In this document: positions 26,196-34,790 of the stretch, one piece after another
How positions within the stretch are numbered: position 1 is the stretch's first letter
Layout: each line of letters opens with the position of its first letter
Source: DATARH01 sp035648415
Lineage (GTDB): Bacteria > Pseudomonadota > Alphaproteobacteria > ATCC43930 > CGMCC-115725
DNA length: 64,000 nt
Reading direction: 5' to 3'
Assembly: GCA_035648415.1 (NCBI GenBank)
Contig: DASRLO010000097.1
Location: 1-64,000 of the forward strand
The notes under the pieces: generated by a model
Seen by the model: the letters and a program-made list of their open reading frames with translations, nothing else
Database searches by the model: none
What the model was told of the DNA's origin: nothing
Translations under genes and position numbers: made by a program

Positions 26196-27371
26196 ATGCC
26201 CGTCATCGTCATCGCCAGCGCCGCGCGGACCGCCGTCGGCGCCTTCAACGGCGGGCTCGCCAGCCTCGCGGCGCACAAATTGGGCGAGGTGGCGATCGCC
26301 GAGGCGATGCGCCGCGCCGCGGTCGAGCCGGGCGAGGTCAGCGAGGTCATCATGGGCCAGATTCTCGCCGCCGGCGAAGGCCAGAACCCGGCGCGCCAGG
26401 CGGCGGTCGGCGCCGGCATCCCGTTCGAGGCGACGGCCTACGGCGTCAATCAGCTGTGTGGCTCGGGGCTGCGCACGGTGGCGCTGGGCTATCAGGCGAT
26501 CCTCGCCGGCGACAGCGACATCGTCGTCGCCGGCGGCCAGGAAAGCATGAGCCAGGCGCCGCACTGCATGCATTTGCGCAACGGGGTCAAGATGGGCGAT
26601 GCGAAGCTCGTCGACACGATGATCAAGGACGGGCTGTGGGACGCGTTCAACGGCTACCACATGGGCAACACGGCGGAGAACGTCGCGCAGCGCTGGCAGA
26701 TCACCCGCGAGCAGCAGGACGAGTTCGCGGCCGGCTCGCAGAAAAAGGCCGAGGCGGCGCAGAAGGCGGGCCGCTTCAAGGACGAGATCGTGCCGGTGAA
26801 AATCGCCTCGCGGCGCGGCGAGACCATCGTCGACACCGATGAGCATCCCAAGCACGGCACCACCTTCGAGGTGCTGGCGGCCCTGCGCCCGGCCTTCGAC
26901 AAGAACGGCACGGTGACCGCGGGCAACGCCTCGGGCATCAATGACGGCGCCGCAGCGGTCGTGCTGATGACCGCCGATGCGGCGGCGAAGCGCGGGCTGA
27001 CGCCGCTCGCCCGCATCGTGTCGTGGGCGACCGCGGGGGTCGATCCGGCGATCATGGGTTCCGGCCCCATTCCGGCGTCGCGCATGGCGCTGAAGAAAGC
27101 CGGGTGGTCGGTCGGCGACCTCGATCTCGTCGAGGCGAACGAGGCGTTCGCCGCGCAGGCCTGCGCGGTCGGCAAGGATCTCGGCTTCGATCCCAACAAG
27201 CTCAACGTCAACGGCGGCGCCATCGCGCTCGGCCACCCGATCGGCGCCTCGGGGGCGCGGGTGCTGGTGACCCTGCTCTACGAGATGCAAAAGCGTGACG
27301 CCAAAAAGGGCCTCGCTACGTTATGCATTGGCGGTGGCATGGGAATTGCTATGTGCGTGGCGCGCGACTAG
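26196..27371 (+). CDS. phaA: Acetyl-CoA C-acetyltransferase (beta-ketothiolase)
   Basis: A 391-residue biosynthetic thiolase. The acyl-accepting cysteine lies in NQLCGSGLRTV, the second-site histidine in ALGHPIGASGARV and the final cysteine in LCIGGGMGIAM. It condenses two acetyl-CoA to acetoacetyl-CoA. Placement between a PhaC-like synthase and phaB supports the PHB role. ATG at 26196, preceded by GAGGAG. Confidence 0.94.
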   Translation: MPVIVIASAARTAVGAFNGGLASLAAHKLGEVAIAEAMRRAAVEPGEVSEVIMGQILAAGEGQNPARQAAVGAGIPFEATAYGVNQLCGSGLRTVALGYQAILAGDSDIVVAGGQESMSQAPHCMHLRNGVKMGDAKLVDTMIKDGLWDAFNGYHMGNTAENVAQRWQITREQQDEFAAGSQKKAEAAQKAGRFKDEIVPVKIASRRGETIVDTDEHPKHGTTFEVLAALRPAFDKNGTVTAGNASGINDGAAAVVLMTADAAAKRGLTPLARIVSWATAGVDPAIMGSGPIPASRMALKKAGWSVGDLDLVEANEAFAAQACAVGKDLGFDPNKLNVNGGAIALGHPIGASGARVLVTLLYEMQKRDAKKGLATLCIGGGMGIAMCVARD

Positions 27372-27436
27372 CGCTGCCGGACAACCCGATCCGGAGCGCG
27401 AACAACGCGCTCCGGGAAATTCAGAGGGAGGAAACC

Positions 27437-28159
27437 ATGCCCAGAGTGGCGGTGGTGACGGGTGGAACGCGCGGTATCGGCCGCGCTATCGCGATCGCGC
27501 TGAAGAAGTCGGGTTACAAGGTCGCCGCCAATTACGGCAGCGATGACGCGGCGGCGGAGCAATTCCAGAACGAAAGCGGCATCCCGGTCTTCAAGTTCAA
27601 CGTCGGCGATTTTGTCGAATGCGCGCGTGGCGTCGGGACGGTCGAGGCCGAACTCGGGCCGATCGAGGTGCTGGTCAACAACGCCGGTATTACCCGAGAT
27701 ACGACGATCCACCGCATGAGCTTCGAGCAGTGGAACGCGGTGATCCAGACCAACCTCGCTTCGTGCTTCAACATGTCGAGGGCGGTGATCGAGGGCATGC
27801 GCGAGCGCAAGTTCGGGCGGATCGTCAATGTCGGCTCGATCAACGGCCAGGCCGGACAATACGGCCAGGTCAACTACGCCGCGGCGAAATCGGGCATCCA
27901 CGGCTTCACCAAGGCACTGGCGCAGGAGGGCGCGGCGCGCGGCATCACCGTCAATGCCGTCGCCCCCGGCTATGTCGATACCGACATGGTCCGCGCGGTG
28001 CCGGCCGACGTCTTGGAAAAAATCGTCGCCCGCATCCCGGTCGGCCGCCTCGGCAAGGCCGAGGACATCGCCCGCACCGTGCTGTTCCTCGTCGCCGACG
28101 ACGCCGATTTCATCACCGGCTCGACTCTCTCGGTCAACGGCGGGCAGCATATGTATTGA
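27437..28159 (+). CDS. phaB: Acetoacetyl-CoA reductase
   Basis: A 240-residue SDR of PhaB type: GGTRGIGRAIAIAL, NNAGITRD, VNVGSINGQAGQ, YAAAK, and the C-terminal FITGSTLSVNGGQHMY typical of acetoacetyl-CoA reductase. It uses NADPH to make (R)-3-hydroxybutyryl-CoA. It follows phaA after 65 bases with a GGGAGG site, presumably in one operon. Confidence 0.94.
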   Translation: MPRVAVVTGGTRGIGRAIAIALKKSGYKVAANYGSDDAAAEQFQNESGIPVFKFNVGDFVECARGVGTVEAELGPIEVLVNNAGITRDTTIHRMSFEQWNAVIQTNLASCFNMSRAVIEGMRERKFGRIVNVGSINGQAGQYGQVNYAAAKSGIHGFTKALAQEGAARGITVNAVAPGYVDTDMVRAVPADVLEKIVARIPVGRLGKAEDIARTVLFLVADDADFITGSTLSVNGGQHMY

Positions 28160-28191
28160 GGACCAGGTAAGCCATTCTGTCCGTTTTTTGT

Positions 28192-28307
28192 AAATCTACC
28201 GATCGAAAGAGAAAAATTTGGTAGAGATGGTTGACGGATGGTAGATTTGGCGTGATTATAAATATCGCCGCACACGAGGAGATCGTCTCTATCGCGGAAG
28301 CGGTAGA
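28192..28307 (+). promoter_or_regulatory. AT-rich regulatory island with repeated GGTAGA motifs
   Basis: The gap after phaB is unusually AT-rich. It has a nine-base inverted repeat AAATCTACC (28192-28200) / GGTAGATTT (28240-28248), further GGTAGA copies at 28220 and 28302, and a promoter-like TTGACG (28231) with ATTATA (28255) after 18 bases. Transcription would run into the 90-residue gene at 28325. No known operator was recognised. Confidence 0.45.
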
Positions 28308-28324
28308 AATGAGGTATTAGCGTT

Positions 28325-28597
28325 ATGTTGCATACTCAGGTGCATCCCCCAAGGCGAGTGATTGAGCGACAAATGCCGCCGCGTAACGAAAAGCACGCCA
28401 ACTTTCGGCGTCTCGCTCCGGCACGCACGGAGCGTGTCCTCGAACAGTTGCGTAAACTCGCTAACCTTTCTTCGCCGAACTATGAGTTCGACGACAGTGA
28501 GGTCGAAAAGGTTTTCGCCGCTATCGAGGAAGCAGTCGAAGAAGCGCGGGGGCGGTTCCGCCGCGGGCTGAACAAGCGCAGCCGATTCACGCTCTAG
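28325..28597 (+). CDS. Small conserved-type hypothetical protein
   Basis: A 90-residue basic/acidic helical protein: FRRLAPARTERVLEQLRKLA, a short NYEFDDSEVEKVFAAIEEAV segment and a basic tail. The pattern resembles a widespread unnamed small-protein family (LA..R....L..LR...NLS....Y....EV..IF.AIE), recalled from memory and not checked. An in-frame ATG at 28373 is also possible. It is flanked by an AT-rich promoter region and a strong terminator, so it is probably a monocistronic unit. Function unknown. Confidence 0.7.
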   Translation: MLHTQVHPPRRVIERQMPPRNEKHANFRRLAPARTERVLEQLRKLANLSSPNYEFDDSEVEKVFAAIEEAVEEARGRFRRGLNKRSRFTL

Positions 28598-28606
28598 AAA
28601 CGAGAC

Positions 28607-28687
28607 GGGCCCAATCCAAAGACTGGGCCCACCCGATCTGACCTCAGAGCCGTTTGCGGGTTGCTGCCGTGAGCGGCTCTTTCTTTT
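28607..28687 (+). terminator. Rho-independent terminator with preceding hairpin
   Basis: Two hairpins follow the 90-residue gene. The first pairs GGGCCCA with TGGGCCC (28607-28630). The second pairs AGAGCCG (28646) with CGGCTCT (ending 28680) and runs straight into TTCTTTT. The second is a good intrinsic terminator. Confidence 0.75.
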
Positions 28688-28764
28688 AAGGTCAGTTCAA
28701 ATTATGGCCGATCGCAGTAAAATTTGCAAATTTGCCTGTACAGCTTGGGGCATTAGGCAATTCG

Positions 28765-29304
28765 GTGATCTACACCATCGGCCACTCGACGCGCTCGGCG
28801 CAGGAGCTGATCGCACTGCTTCAGGAAAATGGCGTCGATCTGCTGATCGATGTGCGCACCGTGCCGCGTTCGCGGTTCAACCCGCAATTCAATGCCGATA
28901 CGCTGCCGGCGACCTTGCATGAAGCGGGGATCGGCTATCGTCACATGCCCGCGCTCGGCGGGTTGCGGCATCGCCCGAAAGGCGCGCCGCCGTCGCCGAA
29001 CGGGCTGTGGCGCAACGAGGCGTTCCAGGCTTATGCGGATTACGCGCTGACGGCGCCGTTTCGTGTTGCGCTCGCCGAACTGCGCGACCTCGCGGATGAA
29101 CACACGCCGGCGATCATGTGCGCCGAAGCGGTGTGGTGGCGTTGCCATCGCCGGATCGTCGCCGACTATCTGCTCGCGGCCGGCGACGACGTCCGTCACA
29201 TCATGGCGCCGGGCAAGGTCGAACCGGCGACCCTGACGCCGGGCGCCGAGCCGCAACCCGACAAGACGATCCTTTATCCGCCGACGCAGGGCGAGTTGCT
29301 TTGA
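28765..29304 (+). CDS. DUF488 domain-containing protein
   Basis: A 179-residue DUF488 protein starting with the family-typical IYTIGHSTRS and containing LIDVRTVPRSR, a YRHMPALGG segment and the conserved MCAEAVWWRCHRR cluster. The biochemical function of DUF488 is not established; fold predictions in the literature suggest nucleic-acid or nucleotide binding. GTG 28765 is preferred because it matches the usual N-terminus; a TTG at 28732 would add eleven residues. Confidence 0.8.
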   Translation: MIYTIGHSTRSAQELIALLQENGVDLLIDVRTVPRSRFNPQFNADTLPATLHEAGIGYRHMPALGGLRHRPKGAPPSPNGLWRNEAFQAYADYALTAPFRVALAELRDLADEHTPAIMCAEAVWWRCHRRIVADYLLAAGDDVRHIMAPGKVEPATLTPGAEPQPDKTILYPPTQGELL

Positions 29305-29913
29305 CTACCCCGTCGGCGGCTTGGTCGCCTGCATCGCCGGCGTGGCCTCGACCGCCTTGTACCAGTCGGCGAGCTTGGGGTGGCGGGTCCGCCAGCCATC
29401 ATTGGGAAAGCGGAAGTCGAGATAGCCGAGGGTGCAGCCGGCGGTGATCGCGCCGATCGTGCGCGGGCCGGACAGGTCTTCGCGTTCGAGCGCGGCAAGG
29501 CCCTGGTGCGCCTTGTTCATCTGGCCCTCGGTCCAGGCGGCGTGGCGCTTTTCCTCGGGCCGCGCGGCGATCTCGTAGCGGCAGAGGATAAGCGCGTCGA
29601 GAATGCCGTCGCCCAGCGCCTGCTGGCGCAGCGCCGCCCACCGCGCCTTGCCCGCTTCCGGGAACATTTTGCCGCCGCCGGCGAGGCTGTCGAGGTACTC
29701 GCAGATCACCGGCGAATCGAACAGGATTTCGCCATCGTCGGCGACAAGCGCCGGGATTTTCATCAGTGGGTTCTCGGCGGCAAGGGTCGCGTTGGTCTCG
29801 ACCGGGCTGACCGCGGTCGACAGCAACTCGATCTTGCCGGCCAGCCCCAGTTCGTGGGCGCAAACCATGACCTTGCGGACGTAGGGAGAGGCCGGATTGT
29901 GACGGAGTTTCAT
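29305..29913 (-). CDS. Glutathione S-transferase family protein
   Basis: A 202-residue GST. The thioredoxin-like N-terminal domain begins MKLRHNPASPYVRKV with the likely catalytic serine/tyrosine region, ENPLMKIPALVADDGEILFD is the glutathione-binding strand-turn, and SPVICEYLD completes the site. The C-terminal helical domain follows. Probably conjugates or reduces electrophiles. ATG at 29913. Confidence 0.87.
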   Translation of the reverse strand: MKLRHNPASPYVRKVMVCAHELGLAGKIELLSTAVSPVETNATLAAENPLMKIPALVADDGEILFDSPVICEYLDSLAGGGKMFPEAGKARWAALRQQALGDGILDALILCRYEIAARPEEKRHAAWTEGQMNKAHQGLAALEREDLSGPRTIGAITAGCTLGYLDFRFPNDGWRTRHPKLADWYKAVEATPAMQATKPPTG

Positions 29914-29940
29914 AGTCGCTCCTCGAAGGCCGGATTTAAT

Positions 29941-30024
29941 CCCGCCCCCCGGCGCAAGCCGGGGCCCACGCCTCGCTGTCACGGGAGCCGAAAGATGGGC
30001 CCCGGCTTTCGCCGGGGAGCGGGG
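29941..30024. repeat. GC-rich palindromic intergenic element
   Basis: An imperfect inverted repeat with GGCGCAAGCCGGGGCCC on one side and GGGCCCCGGCTTTCGCC on the other, in the gap upstream of the GST gene. It is similar in style to the element at 30891-30959 (CGCGAAAGTGGG arms). No gene lies inside. Confidence 0.6.
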
Positions 30025-30080
30025 AGGGGAAGTGCAGGCGCCTCTGCTTGCGCAGAAGGAGAGGCGTCCCGGCAGGCGAG

Positions 30081-30815
30081 TTAACCCTTCAGAGTGCGGT
30101 CCCACATCGCGAACATCTTGTCCCAGGTTTCCTCGGCGGCGAGCGTGTTGTAGATCGGCCGCTCGGGGAAGGCGAAGCCGTGCTCGGTGCCGGAGAAGGT
30201 CTTGATCTCGTGTTTGACATTGGTCTTGGCCAAGAGCTTGGCGAGGTCGCCCGGGATGTTTGGGGGCACGCTACGGTCGGTCTCGGCGAAGGCGTAGTAG
30301 AGTTCGCCCTTGATCTTGTCCAAATGCAGGTGCGGCGAATCTTCCTTGTCGGTGATGATGCCGACGCCGTAGAGCGAGGCGGCGGCCTTGATCCTGTGTG
30401 GGAAGAACGCGGCGGCGTTGGTGATGTGCTGGCCGCTCATGCAATAGCCGACGCAGCCGACCGGGCCGGGCTTGCACTTGTCCTGCGCGTCGAGAAAGCC
30501 GAGAAGGCCGGCGGTGTCGTCCATCACCATCGCGTTGGTGAGGCTGTTCATCGCGCCGAGGAACACGGTCGCCATCTTGTCGTCGCGCCGCGGGATGTCG
30601 AAGCGCAAGCTGCCCAGCCGGTAATACATGTCCGGCAGGATCGCGAAATAGCCGTGCCGGGCGATGCGCCGCGTCATGTTGCGCAGTTCCTCGCGGATAC
30701 CCGGCGCGTCCATGTAGAAGATGATGCCGGGAAAGGGGCCCGCCCCGTCCGGGCAGGCGACGAAGCTAGGGCAGCTTCCGTATTTCGTGGTGACGACGAT
30801 TTCTTGTTCGTACAT
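30081..30815 (-). CDS. Dienelactone hydrolase family protein
   Basis: A 244-residue alpha/beta hydrolase of the DLH type. The cysteine nucleophile lies in VGYCMSGQH, with the histidine in GTEHGFAFPERP and the DGAGPFPGIIFYMDA start typical of the family. It may hydrolyse dienelactone-like or other ester lactones. It sits with a GST and a crotonase, suggesting a small-molecule catabolic or detoxification neighbourhood. Confidence 0.87.
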   Translation of the reverse strand: MYEQEIVVTTKYGSCPSFVACPDGAGPFPGIIFYMDAPGIREELRNMTRRIARHGYFAILPDMYYRLGSLRFDIPRRDDKMATVFLGAMNSLTNAMVMDDTAGLLGFLDAQDKCKPGPVGCVGYCMSGQHITNAAAFFPHRIKAAASLYGVGIITDKEDSPHLHLDKIKGELYYAFAETDRSVPPNIPGDLAKLLAKTNVKHEIKTFSGTEHGFAFPERPIYNTLAAEETWDKMFAMWDRTLKG

Positions 30816-30890
30816 GGCGGTCTCCTCGGCCGGGGAATGGCGGGCAGAGCGTTGCGCGATCGGGCAATATTGTCAAAGCGCGTTATTCCC

Positions 30891-30959
30891 GCGAAAGTGG
30901 GTATCCACGGCGAGAGCCGCAAACGGCTGTCTCTGGGCGCCCGCTTTCGCGGGATGACG
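30891..30959. repeat. Palindromic intergenic element
   Basis: An inverted repeat with arms CGTTATTCCCGCGAAAGTGG and CCGCTTTCGCGGGATGACG, between the dienelactone hydrolase and crotonase genes. It resembles dispersed REP-type palindromes. Confidence 0.65.
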
Positions 30960-30972
30960 AGAAAAGGCGAAA

Positions 30973-31779
30973 TTACCTTCCCTTGAACACCGGTTCGCGC
31001 TTCTCGGACCAGGCGGCCAGCGCCTCGGCGTGGTCGTCGGAAGTGGCGGCGCGGACGCGGGAAGCGGCGAGGGCCTCGCGATCGAGCCGCCCGGCGGCGG
31101 TCTCGTTGATCGCGCGCTTCAATCCGGCGAGCGCCAGCGGCGCGTTGGCGGCGAGCGCGGCGGCCAGGGCATCGACCCGGGCCGCCAGCCCGGCGGCGGG
31201 CACGATCTCGTCGAGATAACCGATGCGCCGCATCTCCTCGGCCGCGATCGGCTCGGCGGTGAGGAAGAGGCGCTTCGCCGCGGCGATGCCGAGCCGCGAT
31301 ACGTAGCGCTCGATCCCCGCCGGGTAATAGACGATGCCGAGCCGCGCCGCCGGCATCAGCATGCGCATCCCCTCGACCCCGATGCGAAAGTCGCAGGCGA
31401 GCGCGAGATCGGTTGCGCCGCCGTAGACGCTGCCCTGCAGCGCGGCGATGGTCGGCACACGCAGCGCCTCCAGCCGGTTGACCACGGCTTCGAACGAATC
31501 ATCGGCATTGCCTTGGGCCGGCTTCTCGTCGGCCTTTCGCTCGAGCAGCGCGCCGATATGGTAGCCGGAACTGAAGCTCTTGCCGGTGCCGGTCAGCACC
31601 AGCACCCGCATTTCGGAATCGCTGTCGAGGCGGATGAAGGTCTCTCGTAGCACCGCGAGATCGCCGGGTTCGAGCCGGTTGTGCTCGCGCGGGCGATTGA
31701 GCCGGATCGTCGCGCGGCCGTCGGCGATGGTTACGACCGGAGCGGTCGATGCGCCAGTTTCTGCTGTCGTGGTGGTCAT
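30973..31779 (-). CDS. Enoyl-CoA hydratase/isomerase family protein, atypical active site
   Basis: A 268-residue crotonase-fold protein with the acyl-CoA oxyanion elements FSSGYHIGALL and YGGATDLALACDFRI. The first catalytic glutamate position is Asp (ATDLALA) and the second is replaced (MPAARLGI), so classic hydratase chemistry is doubtful; an isomerase, hydrolase or decarboxylase-like activity is possible. The window has a second, canonical crotonase at 584-1369 for comparison. Confidence 0.83.
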   Translation of the reverse strand: MTTTTAETGASTAPVVTIADGRATIRLNRPREHNRLEPGDLAVLRETFIRLDSDSEMRVLVLTGTGKSFSSGYHIGALLERKADEKPAQGNADDSFEAVVNRLEALRVPTIAALQGSVYGGATDLALACDFRIGVEGMRMLMPAARLGIVYYPAGIERYVSRLGIAAAKRLFLTAEPIAAEEMRRIGYLDEIVPAAGLAARVDALAAALAANAPLALAGLKRAINETAAGRLDREALAASRVRAATSDDHAEALAAWSEKREPVFKGR

Positions 31780-31857
31780 TTCGCGACCCTAGCAGAGCCG
31801 CATCGCCGCGGCCAATCGCGATCGGGAACCCTTCCGTTCGCCTTGCGTTGCCCGGCT

Positions 31858-32505
31858 ATGAAGGCGATCCTGCCCATGGCCGCGATACTGCTGCTCGCCG
31901 TGCCGCTGCAGGCGGTGGCGCAGGTGACGGTCGTGGAGCCGGCGCCCGGCGCCCTGGGGGGCGGCCAGGTCGGCACCGGCGCGGTGGTCCTGCCGACGCT
32001 CAAGGGACAGACCGCGGGGGCGAGCAAGATGCCGGCCGGCACCGCGTCCGCCAACGCGACCCTGACCAGCGCAAACTCGACAGGAGCCCTAGCAAGCAGT
32101 GGAGCGGCCGCCGGCGGAGCGGCGACCGCCGGCACCGTCGGCGGGCCGGGCGCGATAACCACCGGCGTGACCGCGATCGGCGCCGTCCCGCATAGCCAAC
32201 GGCCGAGCACCGCCGGCATCGGCGCCGTCGTCGCTACGGGCACCGCGGCGCAACCCAGCAGCGCCGGCGCCACGACCGCCGCGAGCGGCGCCGGCCCAAC
32301 CGCGAGCGGCCGGCCGGCGAATGCTTCCTCCCGATCAACCGGCGCCGGGTCCGCCGGGAATGCGACGACCACCGCGGGAACATCCTCCGCCGCCAACAAT
32401 GTGACCGCGCGGCGAGTGCCGGGTCGAGCCGCGGCGCCCGGACAATCCTGTGTCTGCCGGCCGATTCCGCGGATACGCAGGCGTTTCTCGACGGCACCGG
32501 TTTGA
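31858..32505 (+). CDS. Secreted low-complexity Ala/Gly/Thr-rich protein
   Basis: A 215-residue protein with a clear signal peptide (MAAILLLAVPLQAVAQ) followed by a low-complexity region rich in alanine, glycine, threonine and serine. The annotated end is Arg-rich. Another frame from about 32440 reads TILCLPADSADTQAFLDG and then ends SCAP, which looks more natural, so a frameshift near 32430 is possible. No function is recognised. Bases 32506-32750 downstream hold no clear gene. Confidence 0.55.
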   Translation: MKAILPMAAILLLAVPLQAVAQVTVVEPAPGALGGGQVGTGAVVLPTLKGQTAGASKMPAGTASANATLTSANSTGALASSGAAAGGAATAGTVGGPGAITTGVTAIGAVPHSQRPSTAGIGAVVATGTAAQPSSAGATTAASGAGPTASGRPANASSRSTGAGSAGNATTTAGTSSAANNVTARRVPGRAAAPGQSCVCRPIPRIRRRFSTAPV

Positions 32506-32750
32506 GCTGCGCGCCCTGAAACGCGGCGGGCGCCGAGCACGGCCAGACGATGGGCCGGCGGGTCTACGAGCCGCTGATCGCCCGGCCCGACCGGCTCTGC
32601 GGCGGCATCGGCTCGTCGTACAGAGCCAGGGGGCCGATTCTGTCGAAGCACTTCAAGAAAGCGCCGCTGCGCTGAAAAGGGGGGCTCGCCCTATCGCATA
32701 GCTTTGGCGCCTTAAGAAACATGCTCCAGCTGCGACCGTGCCAGCTTCGA

Positions 32751-33623
32751 TCAGGTCAGGTATTCGAGCCGGAAGCCGTTGTCCCAGCGCTTGATGTGGC
32801 CGACCGAGGGCGAGGGGAAGTGCATCGTGCAGCACAGCGTGTCGGTGTCGCAGTAGCGCTCGAAGAACTCGCGGCGAGTGCGGACGCCTTGATCACGGTC
32901 GGTGTCGACGCGCATGACCAGCTCGGGATAGCGCGCCTGGATCGGCGAGTGGATCAGGTCGCCGGTGAATACCGCCTGATCGCCACCCTTGCCGGCGCAG
33001 ACCGCGAAATGGTCGGGCGTGTGGCCGGGGGTCGGCGTGAGGCGGATGTGGTCGTTGAGCGCGTGGTCGCTGGTGACCAGCTCGGCGCGGTTGGCCTCGA
33101 TGATCGGCAGGACGCTATCGGTGATCTGGTCGAGCGGGGTCTTTTGGTGGATCTCGCTCCAGTAGGCGTATTCCTTTTTGGAGAAGAGATAGCGCGCGTT
33201 CGGGAAGGTCGGGAGCCAGCGGCCATTCTCCATCCGCGTGTTCCAGCCGACATGGTCGCCGTGGAGATGGGTGCACATCACGAAGTCGATGTCGTCGACC
33301 CCGAGGCCGGCAGCCTTCAGCGCGTTCATCCATTGCGGATCGTTCTTCTTGTTCCAGGTCGGCCGTAGCGGGAAGTTCTTGTCGTTGCCGATGCAGCTGT
33401 CGACCAGGATGTTGTGGTGCGGCGTCTTGACCACGTAGGACTGGAAGCAGAGCACGACATTGCCGGTCTCGCGGCTGTAGCCGCCCGGCGCCAGCCAGGA
33501 GAGATTTTCCTCGAGCGATTCCTTCGACAGGGTGGGAAGGAATTCGAGCATCGGGGTGAAGCCCTGCTCCTGCTCGACAATCCGATGGATCGTCATGTCG
33601 TTGACGCTGTAGGTCGTGCGCAT
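32751..33623 (-). CDS. MBL-fold metallo-hydrolase
   Basis: A 290-residue metallo-beta-lactamase-fold protein. The zinc motif CTHLHGDHVGW (HxHxDH) is followed by TPTPGHTPDH and the FTGDLIHSPIQ aspartate. The layout is that of lactonase-like or general MBL hydrolases such as quorum-quenching relatives, but the substrate is undetermined. This is the last chromosomal gene before the phage-like element; no att site was found in the gap to the repressor. Confidence 0.88.
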   Translation of the reverse strand: MRTTYSVNDMTIHRIVEQEQGFTPMLEFLPTLSKESLEENLSWLAPGGYSRETGNVVLCFQSYVVKTPHHNILVDSCIGNDKNFPLRPTWNKKNDPQWMNALKAAGLGVDDIDFVMCTHLHGDHVGWNTRMENGRWLPTFPNARYLFSKKEYAYWSEIHQKTPLDQITDSVLPIIEANRAELVTSDHALNDHIRLTPTPGHTPDHFAVCAGKGGDQAVFTGDLIHSPIQARYPELVMRVDTDRDQGVRTRREFFERYCDTDTLCCTMHFPSPSVGHIKRWDNGFRLEYLT

Positions 33624-33700
33624 CGCCGTCGCTCCCCTGGTAATCCGCTGCTCTTGCGGGGATCGTAGCGTCCGGCCGGGACGATGACAAACCTGTCGCG

Positions 33701-34357
33701 TCAGCCCTCCTGATCGACGCCGACGACGAGATGGCATTCGGCGACCTGGTCGCGCGGAATGCGGAAGGTCTCGTCGGGGTTCAACTGGCGCAACACCAGC
33801 ATGTCGTCGTTCCAGCCGAGAAACTGCTTGATCAGGACGGCCTGGTTTTTCTTGTACACCACGACGTCGCGGCCGCGGGTCGGCGGCTTGAAGGGGTTGA
33901 CGTGCAGGAGCCACCCGCCCAGATAGCGCGGCTCCATGCTGTCTCCGACCATATAGATCGCGTAGGCGTCGCGCACGCCGGCGAGGTTCGCCGGACGCGG
34001 GGTGTAGCCGATTGGCCCGTCCTCGAGGAACATCTGCTGATCGTCGCCGCCGCGCGCGGCGCTCTTGATCGGCATTGAATCCTGACGGTGCAAGAGCGGC
34101 GGCATTTGTCGGGGCGGGCGGCCGCGACGACCTGGTTCCGTCGGCGGCGGCCCGGATTCTTCTCCGGCTCGCCGCAAAACCTCTTCCTGCGGGGCCCCGA
34201 GGAACTGGGCGACGTGCACCGCCTCCAGCGCCTTCATCTGGCGCTCGCCTTTGAGCATGCGCGAGACGGCGGAAGGGGCGAGGCCGAGATGGCGAGCGAG
34301 GTCGGCTTGGGTGGCCCCGGCGCGTTCGAGAGCTTCCTGAAACCAGATCGTATCCAT
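33701..34357 (-). CDS. Phage repressor: XRE HTH plus S24 LexA-like peptidase
   Basis: A 218-residue CI-like repressor. The N-terminal HTH contains TQADLARHLGLAPSAVSRML; a proline-rich linker is followed by an S24 domain with the catalytic serine in YMVGDSMEPRYLG and the lysine in AVLIKQFLG. This architecture suggests RecA-stimulated self-cleavage in the SOS response. Start ATG 34357 is preferred; GTG 34375 is possible. It marks the left end of the phage-like element and is divergent from the structural genes. Confidence 0.9.
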   Translation of the reverse strand: MDTIWFQEALERAGATQADLARHLGLAPSAVSRMLKGERQMKALEAVHVAQFLGAPQEEVLRRAGEESGPPPTEPGRRGRPPRQMPPLLHRQDSMPIKSAARGGDDQQMFLEDGPIGYTPRPANLAGVRDAYAIYMVGDSMEPRYLGGWLLHVNPFKPPTRGRDVVVYKKNQAVLIKQFLGWNDDMLVLRQLNPDETFRIPRDQVAECHLVVGVDQEG

Positions 34358-34384
34358 TTCGCATCCATTTCGCACGTTGCCGTA

Positions 34385-34412
34385 TTGACAACAATTTTAA
34401 ACATGATATATG
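34385..34412 (+). promoter_or_regulatory. Sigma70-like promoter of the phage rightward operon
   Basis: TTGACA (34385-34390) followed by 16 bases and TATATG (34407-34412), in the AT-rich gap between the divergent repressor and the first rightward gene. The flanking ATTG/CAAT half-sites around the -35 could form part of the repressor operator. The position implies repression by the S24 protein. Confidence 0.55.
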
Positions 34413-34454
34413 CGCCTTGCGATAATGGCAATAGGGCGACGGGGGAGAGCGGCG

Positions 34455-34790
34455 GTGGATGGCGGGGTATCGCGCGAATTCCGGTTCCGGATGGTGGACG
34501 ACGAGGCAGAGGGCTGCGCCTATATTGTGGATGGGAGGACGATTTGCGGCACGGTTCGGCGGCCCGGATCGTCCTATTGCGCGCAGCACCACGCGCTGTG
34601 CCATGTCGCCGACGGCAGTTTTTGGGATCGCCGGCGGCTGAAGGAAGAGGAGGCGCTGGCTGCCGCTGTGGGGGGCAGGCGCGGCCGACCGGCGCGCTTG
34701 CCCCCCGAACGATTCCTGAACCGGCTCGAAAACATCGCCCGCGGCGTTTCACGACCAAAACGTTCATGTATTGTTCCTGGAGGAAAATGA
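34455..34790 (+). CDS. Small cysteine/histidine-rich phage regulator-like protein
   Basis: A protein of 111 residues from the GTG at 34455, which has a GGGGGAG site; upstream in-frame ATGs at 34410 and 34425 exist, but the first lies inside the -10 box. It holds a putative zinc site CAYIVDGRTICGT followed by SSYCAQHHALCH. Its C-terminus overlaps the next gene as ATGA. It is probably an early regulatory protein, reminiscent of GcrA-like C-terminal zinc motifs; function unproven. Confidence 0.6.
   Translation: MDGGVSREFRFRMVDDEAEGCAYIVDGRTICGTVRRPGSSYCAQHHALCHVADGSFWDRRRLKEEEALAAAVGGRRGRPARLPPERFLNRLENIARGVSRPKRSCIVPGGK

Noticed and set aside
32506..32750. An arginine-rich open frame (32450-32701) after the low-complexity gene
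   Set aside because: Composition is that of a shadow frame, with no start context or homology signal.
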